This document shows positions 45,887 through 57,623 of a DNA stretch of 64,000 nucleotides, piece after piece. Origin of the DNA: Conoideocrella luteorostrata (lineage: Eukaryota; Ascomycota; Sordariomycetes; Hypocreales; Clavicipitaceae); assembly GCA_032433595.1 (NCBI GenBank), contig JASWJB010000207.1, positions 1-64,000 of the forward strand, given 5' to 3'. The translations under genes and the position numbers were made by a program. Within the stretch, counting starts at the first letter, position 1. Every line of letters begins with the position of its first letter. Below the pieces are notes generated by a model that was not told the DNA's origin, ran no database searches, and saw only the letters and a list, made by a program, of their open reading frames with translations.

Positions 45887-46804
45887 ATGAAGACCACTAT
45901 CGTTGCGCTCGCCACTTCCGTTGCAGTGGTTGCCGCTGCTCCTGGAGGCATTCCTTCAGGCACTCCGATCAACTGTGCCAAACCCAACGCCAATTATTGT
46001 ATGGCCGGCGACATCATTTTGCGATGTGACGGTAACGGCATGGGCACTCGGGGCCGATGTTCCGACAATGTCGCCGGTTATCCACCTGCTGGCGGTGTTG
46101 CCTCATGCTACCAATCGTCTGAGGAAGCTGGTGATGCTGCCTGCCAGAAGAATGTGAGTTAGGTGTGCTGCTGCATAATATCGACGCGGCGGCTGTTTGG
46201 GACATGATGAGCATGAGCATGAAAGAACTGACTGGAATTCTGTACTCTATAGTGCGTTGTGTATGCTGCAAAGCCCTTTACTCTTGCCGCCGACAAGTGT
46301 ACTCCCAGTGCTACTGTGACTTCTACCCAGAGCGATACGCATACTGGCAGCGCGACTGTTCCTGAGGGAACAAGCACCGGCACTGCCAGCAATCCGCCTT
46401 CATCATCTCAGCCTCACACTACTGAGACGGGTATCATGAGCATTCCCGAAGGCACCAGTCTTGGATCCGCCACCCTTCCTGCTTCCACCGAAACGGGCAT
46501 CGTGAGCATCCCCGAAGGTACCAGCCTTGGAACGGCCCCGGGCACCTCCAGCACTCCTAGTAAGCTGACCAATCCGATCCGCACCACGACCGCTACTTCG
46601 TCGACTGCCGCGTCTGACGATTGTCCTGCTCCTACAGTGTCACCAACTACCACCGCAGGTAACCAGCCGACTAACTCTGCATCAACTACCACTGGACCTT
46701 CTTCCTCGGCTTCGGCCACGTCTGCCCCCACTGCCGCTGCCAACGCCAACCATGCTGCAGGTGCACTGGCCGCGGCAGGTTTTGTGGCTGCTTTGTTCCT
46801 TTGA
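45887..46804 (+). CDS. Secreted GPI-anchored protein with N-terminal eight-cysteine domain and Ser/Thr-rich stalk
   Basis: Two exons (45887-46153 and 46253-46804) give 272 residues. A signal peptide (MKTTIVALATSVAVVAAA) is followed by a domain of about 85 residues with eight Cys, starting INCAKPNANYC and ending AADKC; the splice joins CQKN to CVVYAAKPF. Beyond it is a Ser/Thr/Pro-rich, probably O-glycosylated stalk with an imperfect repeat of the ETGI-SIPEGTSLG type (two clear copies and one weaker SATVPEGTSTG). A hydrophobic C-terminal tail (GALAAAGFVAALFL), after small residues, is the expected GPI-attachment signal. It is probably anchored to the plasma membrane or cell wall. It is not a CFEM domain, since the Cys spacing differs. 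The Cys domain is similar to that of other unnamed mould GPI proteins; role unknown. Confidence 0.88.
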
Positions 46805-47263
46805 TTTGGGAACCAATCCAAAACACAACAACATTCGTGCCTATATGCCTATGGACTTGGTTTTTTTTTTTTTTTTTTTGGAAACGACAATGTGAAGCCT
46901 GGAGTCTAATTACGAAGTATCTTGACCCAGGGTTGACATCATGGACAATGCGGCAGATGCTGAAGGATCGGTGGATGTGTGATGGACTCTGTTGTTGTAT
47001 AATAATGATAGTATATGCTCTTAGATGCTAACTCTCGAGTGTTGTACACCGAGTTGTATCAGGCCAAACGCCAAGTAGATAATCAATATACCCTCCCTAA
47101 TTCTACTGAAAAGCTGTTCCCATAGTTCGATTAACGCCTTTATAAAATTGCCCTGCATCCCTTGATGAAATACTGAGTCATGGCCAGCTTCATAAGAGAT
47201 TCTCGCCAATATCAAAAGTTGGGAAGCCAATAGAGCGATTCGTTGTCGTCGTTGTCATTGTCG
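46805..47263. other. Convergent intergenic region with a T19 run
   Basis: No gene is seen. A run of 19 T lies at 46861-46879, within the probable 3' region of the GPI-anchored protein gene. Confidence 0.6.
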
Positions 47264-47860
47264 TCACTCCTTCAGTCCCCAGGTCTTGGTGTCAAATACC
47301 CACAAACTCGGGGCCTCTTCCTGGCCCTCGCGCAAATAACTCAAATACAAAGCATATCGAAACATGGCCGCCCTGAGAACCTCTTCGTTCAGGTCCTCTC
47401 TGCCCAACACATCCTTCATGTTCCCGACAGTAAGCATCTCCTCCTTGTCTGGAGTGTCGGGTGTCGCGCATTCTTCACCATCGTCCTCACCAACACCACT
47501 AATCGCACTGTCTGCATCCCAGGACCGAGCCCTCTCAGTTTTGGAGTAGGTGCGATGCCACGATCGCCCCCGCAGCGCAAGATACAAGGCTAACAGGAAA
47601 CTCTGGGGGATCGGCAGGTTCCGAGGCACAGAGCACCGAGGGGACCATACGGAGGTGACGCCGCGTCTGCGGGCTCTGCGGACCGCAGACTCGTTTTGGG
47701 CATCGGCGACGTTGGGATCCAGGAAGGACGGGAGCGTTTTGAATGGCCGCGGGGCGAGAATGGCGTTGAACTGGCGGGACGTGAGGCGTGTTGATGGACG
47801 AGACGGGGCGGGCAGGTACATGAGAATTTGGTGGAGGAGCTCAGGGGGCAGGGAGTCCAT
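47264..47860 (-). CDS. Short F-box protein
   Basis: A single exon of 198 codons. The N-terminus MDSLPPELLHQILMYLP followed by RLTSRQFNAILAPRPFKTL is a recognisable F-box (about residues 3-43), which binds Skp1 in SCF ubiquitin ligases. The C-terminal 150 residues contain an RRARRRG basic patch, an acidic linker (EDDGEE) and a final hydrophobic/Trp segment (SLWVFDTKTWGLKE). No LRR, WD40 or Kelch repeats are visible, as is usual for the many short fungal F-box proteins whose target is unknown. The start is supported by the F-box position. Confidence 0.8.
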   Translation of the reverse strand: MDSLPPELLHQILMYLPAPSRPSTRLTSRQFNAILAPRPFKTLPSFLDPNVADAQNESAVRRARRRGVTSVWSPRCSVPRNLPIPQSFLLALYLALRGRSWHRTYSKTERARSWDADSAISGVGEDDGEECATPDTPDKEEMLTVGNMKDVLGREDLNEEVLRAAMFRYALYLSYLREGQEEAPSLWVFDTKTWGLKE

Positions 47861-49754
47861 TTTGTTGTCCCTTTGGTTGAATTACTCTTGGTCTCGGAGG
47901 GCGGAATAGGATATAGTAGTTTGGTGTTACGAGTGTAGTTGCGGTATTGTGTCGTCCTTGGTATGTGATGAATAGTATCGCGACGTCTACTCAGTGCATG
48001 TATGGTGGTTGAGAACGATAGGATGTCGCCTCCGTCGCTTGGCCGATAATGCGCATCTCTACTAAACACTAATCCCAAGAAACCCAATACTTGAATTCAA
48101 AATTCACTTTCGAGACAGCACATATATACTCCGTCGCGTCCGTATGTACCGCCCACCTGTCCTACCCTCAGGGTTCTCGGCCATTGAGAACCGAGGGCTC
48201 AGCAGGGTTCTCACGGACGACTCCTCATATCTTCCGCTACCAACACCAAAAGAGGCTTAAACAGCTGCACTGACAGGACATCAGACTCGACTTAATAACG
48301 CCGCTCAGCTGACGCCCTTTCTGGGACCAGTAATGGTTTCTTACACAGCCTTATTGATTTAACCTTTTCCCATTTAGTTAGTGAGTTGGATGGACAAGGG
48401 GATCTGGGGCGTTGTGGGGCTTGCGATTTGCGACCTATTTGGGAGCCGGAGGTCAGGCCGGAACAGCGGTTGGTAGTTGGTTGAGTTGATGGCTGCGAAT
48501 TGCCCTGTTGGCCCTGGGAACTTGCGGGACTTTGAGGGCAGATTCTGATAATAGGTCGTGCTTTTTGGTCACGGCGTGAGTTCAGGTTTGCTGAAGTTCA
48601 TCTCACCCAGTACGCATATTCTGGGTTCCATTTCTTGTTGCGCATGAGATCTGGATGGTGGGGGTGGGTGGGTGAGCATGAACGGCTGACGATGACAGCC
48701 AAGTCGTGCTTACGGATTGATTACCTGTGGAGAAGTAAGAGAGGCGTGTGGTATTGCGGGTATGACAGCTCTCTGCGCCATGGATCGCTAGAGAGAAGTA
48801 CAGTTCTAGCGAGACTCGTCAGAAAGTACAGTATTGATTTCCTTGACTTGAATACGGGCCCTTTTACTCCCACTCAAAGATTGCCTCGGAAGAATTGGAA
48901 ATAAGCGCACAGCCACTGATATACGCGACATCACAATCACACAACAGTTAGGGACGGGCCCACCTCATCATGTCAATTGGTCACTACGCTAGGAGTTATC
49001 AAGATCCACCAATCCTCGCTCACGGTCGACCTGCATCTCAACATGAGCGAGCGTGCACCTGTGGCATTTTGCGTCTCGTCTTCGCTTTAGCGGTTTGTCA
49101 TCGTTCACCAAAATCGGGTGCTTTACCGTTGTCATCATTAATTGGTGGAGGGGGGTGGGGGTTGTTCTGCCGAAAAGTTATGTTTTTCGATCAACGCGCA
49201 GCGCGGCGCAGCTGCAATTGTACTTGCCCGCTCGTGGAATTGAAGAGTGGTGTTTTGTGTGCTATGATACGATTTTCGCAGTTGATGGGGTGTTTTCTTC
49301 CCTGGTAGGACTACCTGATCTGCTGGACTGGAAGTAATAACCCGCCGAGGCATCGTCCTCCTGTCGTACTGCCATTTCTACTCTCTGCTCCTGAGACAGA
49401 CATCGCCACTTCCCATGCTGCTTCTTCCGGCGGACCACCGTCCCTGATGCTGTTGGGGCAGCGAGTCTGTCTGGTGCGGCAACTGTCGTGCCAACTATTT
49501 AGCTGGATACTCTCCCGCGCCTTGTATCTTGATAGACTATGGGTTGTAAACCACAGTTTCTGGGGACACTATATATGTGTTTGCATGCGTATCAGCCAGC
49601 TTCTAGACCTTTATACTCGGTGCCTCTCCAGGCAAGGCAAGCATTACGTTTGGAATCCAAAATAGCCACATGAATAAGCAGACAAATAACTTGATATATT
49701 CTATCTATCTCTTTACCAGCGCCGCTCTTCCTACATACCACCCCAGGAGCGATC
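47861..49754. other. 1.9 kb gap between F-box and HD-domain genes
   Basis: I see no supported gene. Repeated GGGTTCTC/GAGAACC words around 48170-48215 form a weak imperfect inverted repeat. Nothing else stands out. Confidence 0.5.
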
Positions 49755-50387
49755 CTACACCTCCGTCTCCAAGCGCCACCACTCTATCATCCTCTCAATC
49801 CTCTCGGTCCTCTGTCTGGCCAACCTCCTCCCCTCCTCCGTCTTCATCATGCCCTCCAGCCTCACCAGCTTCTCCTCGAAATGCTCAATCGTCTGCCCCA
49901 TATCCCTATTCTTCGCGCCGCCAAACGCAAACGCCCTGCCTATGCCCACCGCCCCAATCGCATCCAGCCGATCCGCATCCTGCACCACCGCCAGCTCGGG
50001 ATGTTCCCTGGTCAGCCTGACCACCCTGGCCGGATCCTTGACCTCGCTGGAATAGCTAACCCCCAGACAAATCGTCTGCACCTTCTCGGAGAGCGCCTCC
50101 GAGGCCCCGAGCGAGCGCAGCACGTCGAAGACCAGACGGGAGGGGTCTTGGCCCGGCTGCAGGTACTTCCTGTCGCCTACGTCGTGGAGCAACGCGGATA
50201 GTTGGACTATGGGGAGCGACGTGTTGGGTGTTTGGGACTGGATGTGCAGAGCGAGCCGGAGCACTCGCTGGATGTGGTTGAAGTCGTGGGAGGGGTCGTA
50301 GTTGGACATGTAGGTTTGGACGTAGCCCGTCACTTTGGACAGGAGGGCGTCGTCAATGGCGAAGTCCGAGCTGGTCATTGTGGGCAT
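49755..50387 (-). CDS. HD-domain metal-dependent phosphohydrolase
   Basis: A single exon of 210 residues starting at the ATG at 50387 (MPTMTSSDFAIDD). The upstream in-frame TTG is not used. The HD-superfamily ligands are visible: His38 in HDFNHIQRV, His68-Asp69 in SALLHDVGDRKY, and the distal Asp in VVQDADRLDAIGAVGIGRAF. These coordinate the metal that hydrolyses a phosphate ester or nucleotide. The protein resembles the small bacterial YedJ-like and fungal HD hydrolases of unknown substrate, and its length is typical. The C-terminal helices (RTERIERMIEWWRLE) complete the all-helical fold. There is no signal peptide, so it is probably cytosolic. Confidence 0.88.
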   Translation of the reverse strand: MPTMTSSDFAIDDALLSKVTGYVQTYMSNYDPSHDFNHIQRVLRLALHIQSQTPNTSLPIVQLSALLHDVGDRKYLQPGQDPSRLVFDVLRSLGASEALSEKVQTICLGVSYSSEVKDPARVVRLTREHPELAVVQDADRLDAIGAVGIGRAFAFGGAKNRDMGQTIEHFEEKLVRLEGMMKTEEGRRLARQRTERIERMIEWWRLETEV

Positions 50388-51709
50388 GTGATTTGTTGCG
50401 GAGGTTGCCAAAAATAAAAGGTGACGGTGAAGACTTGTCTTCTAAGGAAAAGCGATGCAGCCAGGTCTAGGTCGGGGTAGGGCAGGCTGTTTTGCCGACT
50501 TGCTATCCTGGCTGTTTATATGATTCCCTGCAGCGTTTCCGAGCACCTCCACTGCTAAACACGCCGCAGAGCCAATCTAATAAATCGATTTCTAAACAAT
50601 GCCACTTCGCTCGCGTGTTAAGCGCGATTACCCCCGTAGCGGTCTACTTTTTTTTTCGAGATGACCGCTTTTTTTTTTCTTGTTTTTTTACGGAGTAAAG
50701 GTGATGGAGACGCGTTTAGATGGATCTGTTTCAGCTGGACGCGACGGGTGCTCACGTGCACGTAAAGAGTTACCTTCGCCAGAATAATCAAAGTTTTTGC
50801 AAGGGCGGGGGCCACGACGGAGTAGGTGGCTCATCTTATTTGTAGATTTTTAGTTTCTTTCTTGATGTCAATACGATTGAATCACGGAGCAACTACGGAG
50901 TACAGAGCGCATGAGATCGACTTGCACAAGTTTCTTTGCCGTCTACGTACTAGTACACCCCTTGCTGACCGAACCAGCGCCAAGACCGGATCGGTGCGGG
51001 TACGGGGTCATCATAACTTACAGTGGGGGTCTGAAAAGCAGTATTTCCATTGATTGCTGCACATATGTTAACGGCTCATAGGACATGTTACTTTGATGAG
51101 CACGTTAAAAGCATGGGATGATGTTCTTGGGGTATGTTGTGTGCAGAGCACTCAGTGCTGGACCGGCAGACAGGCACCGTGGGAACTGGTCATACTGAAG
51201 GAAAAACTGACATTGGGCCTAATGCTCCAAGGCATCTTAGAATATATCTGTGTGTACTCCGTACATGATGTGCTCTATAGAGATGCAATCCCATAGTCTC
51301 CCTACCATGGAAATCACATTCTGGCATGACCATATGTCAATAATGGAGATAAGCGCCCTCCCAAGCTCCTTGAAGAGCCTTTCCCTAGATGCGGTTTCCC
51401 GTCACACATTCATCATTCATGGCTGACTTGCTGTTTGCTTGCACCAACCGCTTTTGCACCAACCGTGAGCGGAGCGAGGCGGCTGCTCAAAGGCTTTCCG
51501 GTGTGGCCAGGAATTCCTGGCTTCCTCAGCAGTAGGGACCATAGAACACGATTCCTTTGATTATAATATAAACGCATTGCCCTCTCCCTCCAAGACAAAA
51601 ACGGCGAGACACACGCCATCGCGGCCAGAAATGTGGCGTTGCGGCTCGCTCATCCGGATACCTTATTGAGGATGTTCTGCCTAGATGTTCTGCGTCGCAT
51701 AGTAGGCTC
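50388..51709. other. Intergenic region between bHLH and HD-domain genes
   Basis: No gene is seen. T-rich tracts lie at 50648-50690. TACGGAGTA elements occur at 50689 and 50894, and TACTCCGTA near 51256. Confidence 0.5.
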
Positions 51710-52467
51710 TCAGGGAGCGGCATAGAAACGAGGATGAATATTCGCCGGCACGTTTGTCTCGGCTGGCGCAGCCAAGTCTGGCACTGCCCACAGATTAAAA
51801 CCGTAATCGCGAGCAATGCGTGCAGCCGACTGCGACACAAAGTCCATCTCCCCGTCACTACCAATGTCAGCACAAGGCACCGCCGACCCTGGAATGCCCA
51901 TCTGATTCAGCGGTTTGGCGGTGTTTCCAATCAAGACACACGGAACCTCCGCGCCAAACCGCTGCCCGACTGCGGGTTCGGGTTCGGTTCCGCTTCTGTA
52001 TCCGAGGCCCATCCTTGCCTGCGGCAGAAAAAGCGTCGGCTGTGCTTCGGCACCGGCCCGCCACGCATTCACCTCGGCGATAAGCTGGTACCGCTCCATG
52101 ATCAGCACGCGCATGTCGGCTTTTTTCTCGACTAATTCTAAGGTCAAGGCGTCGATCCTTTTGATGGCTTCGTCGATGATAACATGCTTAGATAGTTTGT
52201 TGTGATCCTTGGCGAACAGGGAGGGTATTTTGAAGGCGAGGTTCTAGTTGAGCGGCGTCAGTGTAATTCAACAAAAGCAGTCTAGATTGCATGGTCGAGG
52301 ATAAGCTAAGAGATGCCGGTGGAGGTGGTTTGGCTCACCAGGAGTCGTTCCTTGAATGCTTCTCTGCGCTCGCGTTCATATCCACGGTGAAGGGCACGCT
52401 CAGCTGCGGTCCATCTGCGGGGCTGTTTCCCCTTCTTTTCTTTTTGGTCCGCGCGCGGTGGGGTCAT
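51710..52467 (-). CDS. Small basic helix-loop-helix (bHLH) transcription factor
   Basis: Two exons on the minus strand (52467-52339 and 52243-51710) give 220 residues. The bHLH domain lies at the very N-terminus: basic region HRGYERERREAFKERLL with His27, Glu31 and Arg35 at the positions that read the E-box CANNTG, and helix 2 KLSKHVIIDEAIKRI after a loop. A helical extension (ELVEKKADMRVLIMERYQLIAEVNAW) continues like a leucine-zipper-type dimerisation segment. The C-terminal half is Ala/Gly/Pro-rich without a known domain. The intron falls at the end of helix 1, between Leu43 and the following Asn, in phase 0. The start is the first ATG in frame, in a lysine-rich context (MTPPRADQKEKKGK). 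The target genes are unknown. Confidence 0.85.
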
Positions 52468-53248
52468 GACCTTTTTATTTTCTTTTTATTTTGGGAAAAC
52501 AAATGCAGACAAAATGCAGAAATCGGAGGATTGTACTGAATTAAAAGTCGAAGCATTCGATGGATGTGTGACGGGATGAAACGTCGTCTTATGTTGGCCG
52601 GGTCGGGTTCCTGGCCCCTGCCCGGTAGAGAGAGCGGGCGGGGTGACGCTGAACAAAACCGGGCTTCCCCGTCCGCTAGTGCGCTAACTAGGGTCGGGGA
52701 AGCAAGGATGCCTAGGCGTAGCGGGGTATTTTCAACCACGCAGCGTGTCTGGCAGGGTGTGGCGGCGTCAACAGCGTATCGGGGCAAGAGTCGGGGTTGG
52801 AGTAAATGAAAAAAAACTATCTGAGGCTTCATAGATGTGAAAGAGGTGCCGCTGTTCAAGGCTGTTGTGACTCGAAATGGTACGAGGCGAGTGATAATAT
52901 TGATAAACCCGAGGAGGATGCTGACAGACTGTCATAGATGCCAGGTGTGCACGGAGTACAGCACGTTGGGTTGTTGAGGAGACTGCCAAGGAAGCGGGCT
53001 GAGTGTTGTGTGGCACAGGCGTCGCACAAAATTGGCATTGCCAGAGCTACTTCTTGTGATAGTTATACCCCCCCCTTATCCTGCGTGCAATAACAGGCCT
53101 GTCCAAACTCGACCAATACATGCTGAATCTCCAATAGCTACTCAACTACTCCGTACATAATAAGGTTAGTACCTGCTGGTTCTTAAATAGCTGCCTATTA
53201 TATATTGAGCTTTTCACATGCTGGTTCTCCAAGAGCTGCTCATCGTTT
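52468..53248. promoter_or_regulatory. Region upstream of the bHLH gene
   Basis: No gene is seen. It probably contains the bHLH promoter. TACGGAGTA-type elements lie near 52952 and 53148. Confidence 0.45.
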
Positions 53249-53750
53249 AAGAAAATAGGCCGCAATTCGGCCTAGTTGCCAATAGCCCATCCTCAACGAC
53301 ATATCGTCATCATGGAAGTGACGCAACTCCTGCTATCCTGAAGAGACGTCCTGGTCCCGTCCAGGCCAGCGCTCGTCATTTCAAGCGAGAAAATCCTCGT
53401 GTCGATCCGGAAACACCGAACAAGGGTTCTATAAATAACAGTGACGAGGCAGAGGAAGAGGAAGAGGAAGTGGAAGCATTGAATGATAAACTAGATCTTT
53501 GTTCCCAGAAGGTTTCTTGAAAGACGAAACGGAGCCAGCATCCAAGAAAGAAGTAATCTTCAATCGACCAGCTCTACTAATCCGCTACCGTGAACCCTCA
53601 CGTGGTTTTGATAACAGCGACGTCAGTGATGAATGCTAAGCACTCCGACGCTGGATACGTTCCAAAGGAGGAGGAGTACAACTCGCCGCGTAACAATACC
53701 TTTGAAAATAGCGATGATGGCAATGCGCACTACCCATCCGACAGTTGATT
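53249..53750 (+). pseudogene. Possible degenerate gene encoding an acidic Ser/Asn-rich protein
   Basis: Three adjacent open stretches in different frames share an unusual composition. The first, 53249-53517, reads about 90 codons through ILKRRPGPVQASARHFKRE to an acidic run (DEAEEEEEEVEALNDK). The second, from about 53500, includes FLKDETEPASKKEVIFNRP and FDNSDVSDE. The third, from about 53632, reads AKHSDAGYVPKEEEYNSP and ENSDDGNAHYPSDS. None has a convincing start or splice sites. The continuity of acidic, Asn/Ser-rich sequence across frames suggests a frameshifted relic, but I do not recognise a family, and chance is possible. Confidence 0.3.
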
Positions 53751-54554
53751 GCTGCCGGGGTTCCCGTTCTCGCAGCTCATATTCATTTGAAAATCAAATT
53801 CCTCAACGTGCAGCTTCAATAGCACTTTAACAGTAATTGAGAAGGTTTATTTCATTACTTGAACAGCCTTAAATTTTGCATTCTCTTTTACTTTGCCGCG
53901 CTTTCTAAACCCTCTCGGTTGGAGTCCTGCCGTCAAGCACAACAGGAAGCACGGAGCAGGTCACGTGGTCACCTTTCGGCCACGATATTTATACAGCGAT
54001 ATCGAGCCTTCCGCCTTGACTTGTTTTTCTTCTTCTTAGATAGGCAGATTTGAATACATCGATTTTGCAATTTGAAGCAATTGATCTAGATCAATATTGT
54101 ACAACACCCTGTGCAACCCACACTTTTGCCGCGAAAACGAACCAGTTCAGCATCTCAACAGCAATTGCGCATCAACAGATATTTCGCAAACACAACACTA
54201 TTCAAGGCTTTCTGATACATATGAGCACTCTAACGGCATACTTTGCTCAACGGATGGCCTGGGTAATTGCTTGGTGAGCGTAGTAGCGGCTGATCATGAT
54301 GTCTGCTCCGCACACCCTGTGATAGGGGAAATTGCTTTTCAACAGGCCAAACAGCCTGTCCTATACCCAATTGTAATCCCCGGTCTACCTAGGTCGTTGT
54401 AAAAGATCTAGCAAGGTGTTGTTGGCGGGGCCACTTCTATCTACGAGGGGAGATTTATAATACCCCGGGGGTGGGGGGGGCTTGGCAAAAGCAAACGACT
54501 CCTTCGAAAGACCCTTTTTGCACACAGCAAAAGGTCGTTTATTGAGGATTTTAG
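53751..54554. other. Intergenic region downstream of the transaldolase gene
   Basis: No gene is seen. A GC-skewed tract (CCCCGGGGGTGGGGGGGGC) lies at about 54463-54480, in the 3' flank of the transaldolase gene. Confidence 0.45.
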
Positions 54555-55946
54555 CTACACACCCTTCATAGCGGCCTCAACCTTATCCTTGCTCCTGAGC
54601 TCCCCGTTGATAAACAGCTCCAGAGCAATGGCCAATCTCTCCTTGGATACAGGATCTGCCTCAATCGCTTTCGTCAGCTCAGCACCCCCATCTACCAGAT
54701 AGTCAACATCTATGCTGGCCAACTTTCCATCCCAGGTCTTGCTCGCTAGCGGATCCGTTGTGGCGAAATTGTCGAATCGCTTCGGCGCGGGCACTGGGGA
54801 CTTGTACACGTGGACGGGCTTTGGCTGGCCTTTGCCAGGCTGGGCAGCAGGATCGTATTCGAGCTGGGCAAGCTGGTCGAGGACGGTGTACGGGATAGTG
54901 GCCGAGTGACAGCCGAGTTCTCCCGCTGCCATGGCCTCCTGGGGCGAGAGGAAACTGTACAAGCAGTGGTCATGTTAGACAATGCTAAGATTTATGCAAT
55001 AGAGCTGCAGTTATGCTACTATGGCTGATCAGATCGCACCTCGCATTCTTCAGGAGAGGCTGCTCTTTACCAGTCTCCTGGTACAAACGTTCGTATGTTC
55101 GCAGAATCTGGTATAGGCGTGGACTCATGGGATGTTCCAGCGCGGGGTCCTTGACATTGGGCCACAGTTTGTGGTCGCTATGAGCGCGGGTCTCTAGTTG
55201 GCAGAGCGGGATATCAGCCATTCATGTATACGTCTTCTGATACTGCGAGTCATACCATTGAAGTAGGGGCTGATGTACAGCATGCCGGCCTGGCTGCATG
55301 CAATCGCTTGCGCAAGACTAAACACCGCCGTGCCCAAAGTAGCAATGCCTTGTTCGCTCAGGACCTTGGCTGCGTTCAGTGCTGGGCCCGTAGCAGGGAT
55401 CTTGATGCAGTATCTGTCTCTGCCGATACCGGCGCGTGCAAATTCCTGATCATAAAGGCGGGCATGGTCTAACGTAGCCTGTGTGTCGTAGGCTTTGGAA
55501 GGTAGAGTTTGCAGCAGGACCCGGCCGCGGATGAGGTCGATGTTCTTCTTGCACATCAAAACGGCCTACCCAGGCGAATTGTCTCAGTAACATAGAATCA
55601 GGGGTTTGGTGGAAAGTATTCATCTGGGGACGGTATTGCTATTGTTACCATGCGAGTGTAGATGGCCAGCCATCCTTGGTCCTTCAACTCCCTTGCCGTT
55701 TGAGCAAGTAGATCAGCGTTGGACTCGTGGCCGAGCTGAATGTCTACCAAGAGCTGATTGCTTGTTTGGTCATGAGGTTTGATGGGCATGGCTTTAATGT
55801 ATTCAGGGTCCATCCAATCGACATCAACGTTCACTTGTAATTATGTCAACGGGAGTTTATTTTTTCAGGGAGAAGCATGGGATTGGTTACGACGAACACT
55901 GCTCATCGAGCTTCTCGAGCCATGTCTGGGTACCTGTTCCGCCCAT
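54555..55946 (-). CDS. Transaldolase-family protein with an out-of-frame first splice junction
   Basis: Five exons on the minus strand: 55946-55891, about 55833-55649, 55565-55256, 55193-55040 and 54954-54555, intended length about 367 residues. The class I aldolase barrel is recognisable: NVDVDWMDPEYIKAMP, TSNQLLVDIQLGHES, RGRVLLQTLP and CIKIPATGPALNAAKVL. In that last motif the Lys of IKIPAT is the Schiff-base lysine. Then come GTAVFSLAQAIACSQAG and ISPYFN. A family-specific C-terminal extension of some 130 residues follows. Exon 1 encodes MGGTGTQTWLEKLDEQC, a plausible N-terminus, but its only donor (phase 2) and the only acceptor (CAAG before TGAACG) leave one base too many and shift the frame. 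Either an indel has damaged the gene, splicing is non-canonical, or translation starts at the ATG at 55813. Remaining junctions are clean. It fits the non-oxidative pentose phosphate pathway. Confidence 0.8.
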
Positions 55947-57623
55947 TTTGAGTATTGTGTATGTATGTAGGTTCTGTGTGACCTTTGGCGTCGGTTTTAT
56001 TATATTTGTGTTATTCAAAATGTAGCAAAGAACAGAAGGTAGTGGAATGGAGTTAACATTTTGAAAACAAAACTTGTCTGTCTGCTGGACAAGTCGATGA
56101 ATTTAAATGCCCATTCCGACAGCATTTGGAGTGCCCCGCTCCTCTTCGTACAGCTAGCTGCACTACCGGCGATTTGCGATTTTCTTCTCAAGCATCATTG
56201 TGGATAGAAAGCTAAATTGAAAGCCGATTTGTATTTATAAAAGCGTGGCGTCGTGCGCTTTGCCCTTTGCAGGACATTCGGATTACAGTGCCCCGATGGA
56301 GATGCAGGCAAGGCGTTGGGCTATGACAACCGATTACGGAGTAGAAATGTTGCCAAGGGAAATAGTACTTGTTTCGTATGCTATTAGGTCTACGGCGTGC
56401 TCCGTACGTGGACGCGAGAATCGGTGATTTTGTCTGTTTAGACCAAGTAGCTTGGCCGGGAAACAAGCGTTGCGTAGGCTGTAGTTGGGGCTACCTTAGA
56501 GGGCTTGCTGGACCACCACGGCTGAAGGAGACAATTGTTTATCCTGTTGGTAAGTCAAAAGGGCAGTGTTTGGTCATGTTTGATATACGGTGCTTTCGCA
56601 ATGTCAGTTTTCTTGATGAAAGACATGTCGGCGCCTGGTGTTGTTACTAACGGAGCTCTGTGCACGGCATTCATGGTCTAGTCTGCATATCGGCATTGGA
56701 TGGTCACATGGCCATGCATGGGGTGACAGTTGCCCGGCGGGGTTTGCAGGTGTCGGCTCTCACGATTGGGTGGCTTCGGCGTGGCTTGTGTGTCTTGTAC
56801 AGGGTCCCACCGTAGACCACGCAGGCCACCAAACTCGGCTCCATTGACCAAGAATGCGTCTGTTACCTTCAAAACCCCCCCGCAAACTTCAGGTGAATGG
56901 ATCGAACAATACATCCGTGGCTGGACACGGCTGGGCACTGACAATCAACTCCACTCCATCACACTAGATCCCGGGGTCGCCAATTCGAAGTTGGATATTC
57001 GACCGCACCACCCGTCCGTAATGTAGTCTCTGCAAGGTGTACTCCGTATTCAACGAATACTTTAGTTGAATGATAATGACAAAAAATAGCACTACCAGAA
57101 AGATTGTTCCGACGCAACCGGTGACACCTCGTGTTCACATCCAGCCAAATGAAGCCATCTGCGCTGGCTGGCTGGACGTCGTATTGCCCGTTATGTGCCT
57201 TCTTGCCTTATCTTGTCTGATAGATGCACCGCAGAGTGGTAGTACCAAGCCAGAATAGGCGGTCCTGTCCTACACAGGACGTCAGAGTGTCCGGCCACGA
57301 CAGAGATAACCACGCATGAATAGCCATCTCTCGAAAGCCCTTCTCAACGACGTTCCTTCACACCTGTTCATCTAAATGACGTCGTGGCGACGACATCCAA
57401 GTCTGTATAACGGCTTGCCCTCTCATTCAAATCAATTGGAGCCGAATATTTCGTAATCTGATCACTCAACGGAGCCTGGTATAAGTGCTTCATGAAGCCA
57501 TCCAGCAATCTCGTCGTGATGCCATAGCCACAAGCAACCAAGGCTCCATGCTGTACTTATTACTCGTCACTTGATACTATTACATCCATCCATTCTGAAT
57601 CATAGCAAATTGTCGTCTTTGCA
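55947..57623. promoter_or_regulatory. 1.7 kb divergent region between transaldolase and MFS transporter genes
   Basis: No gene is seen. TACGGAGTA-type elements lie near 56335, 56400 and 57040. The two carbohydrate-related genes are transcribed away from each other. Confidence 0.5.

Noticed and set aside
48970..49353. Overlapping plus- and minus-strand ORFs around 49 kb
   Set aside because: They contain no domain or splice support and overlap in several frames on both strands.
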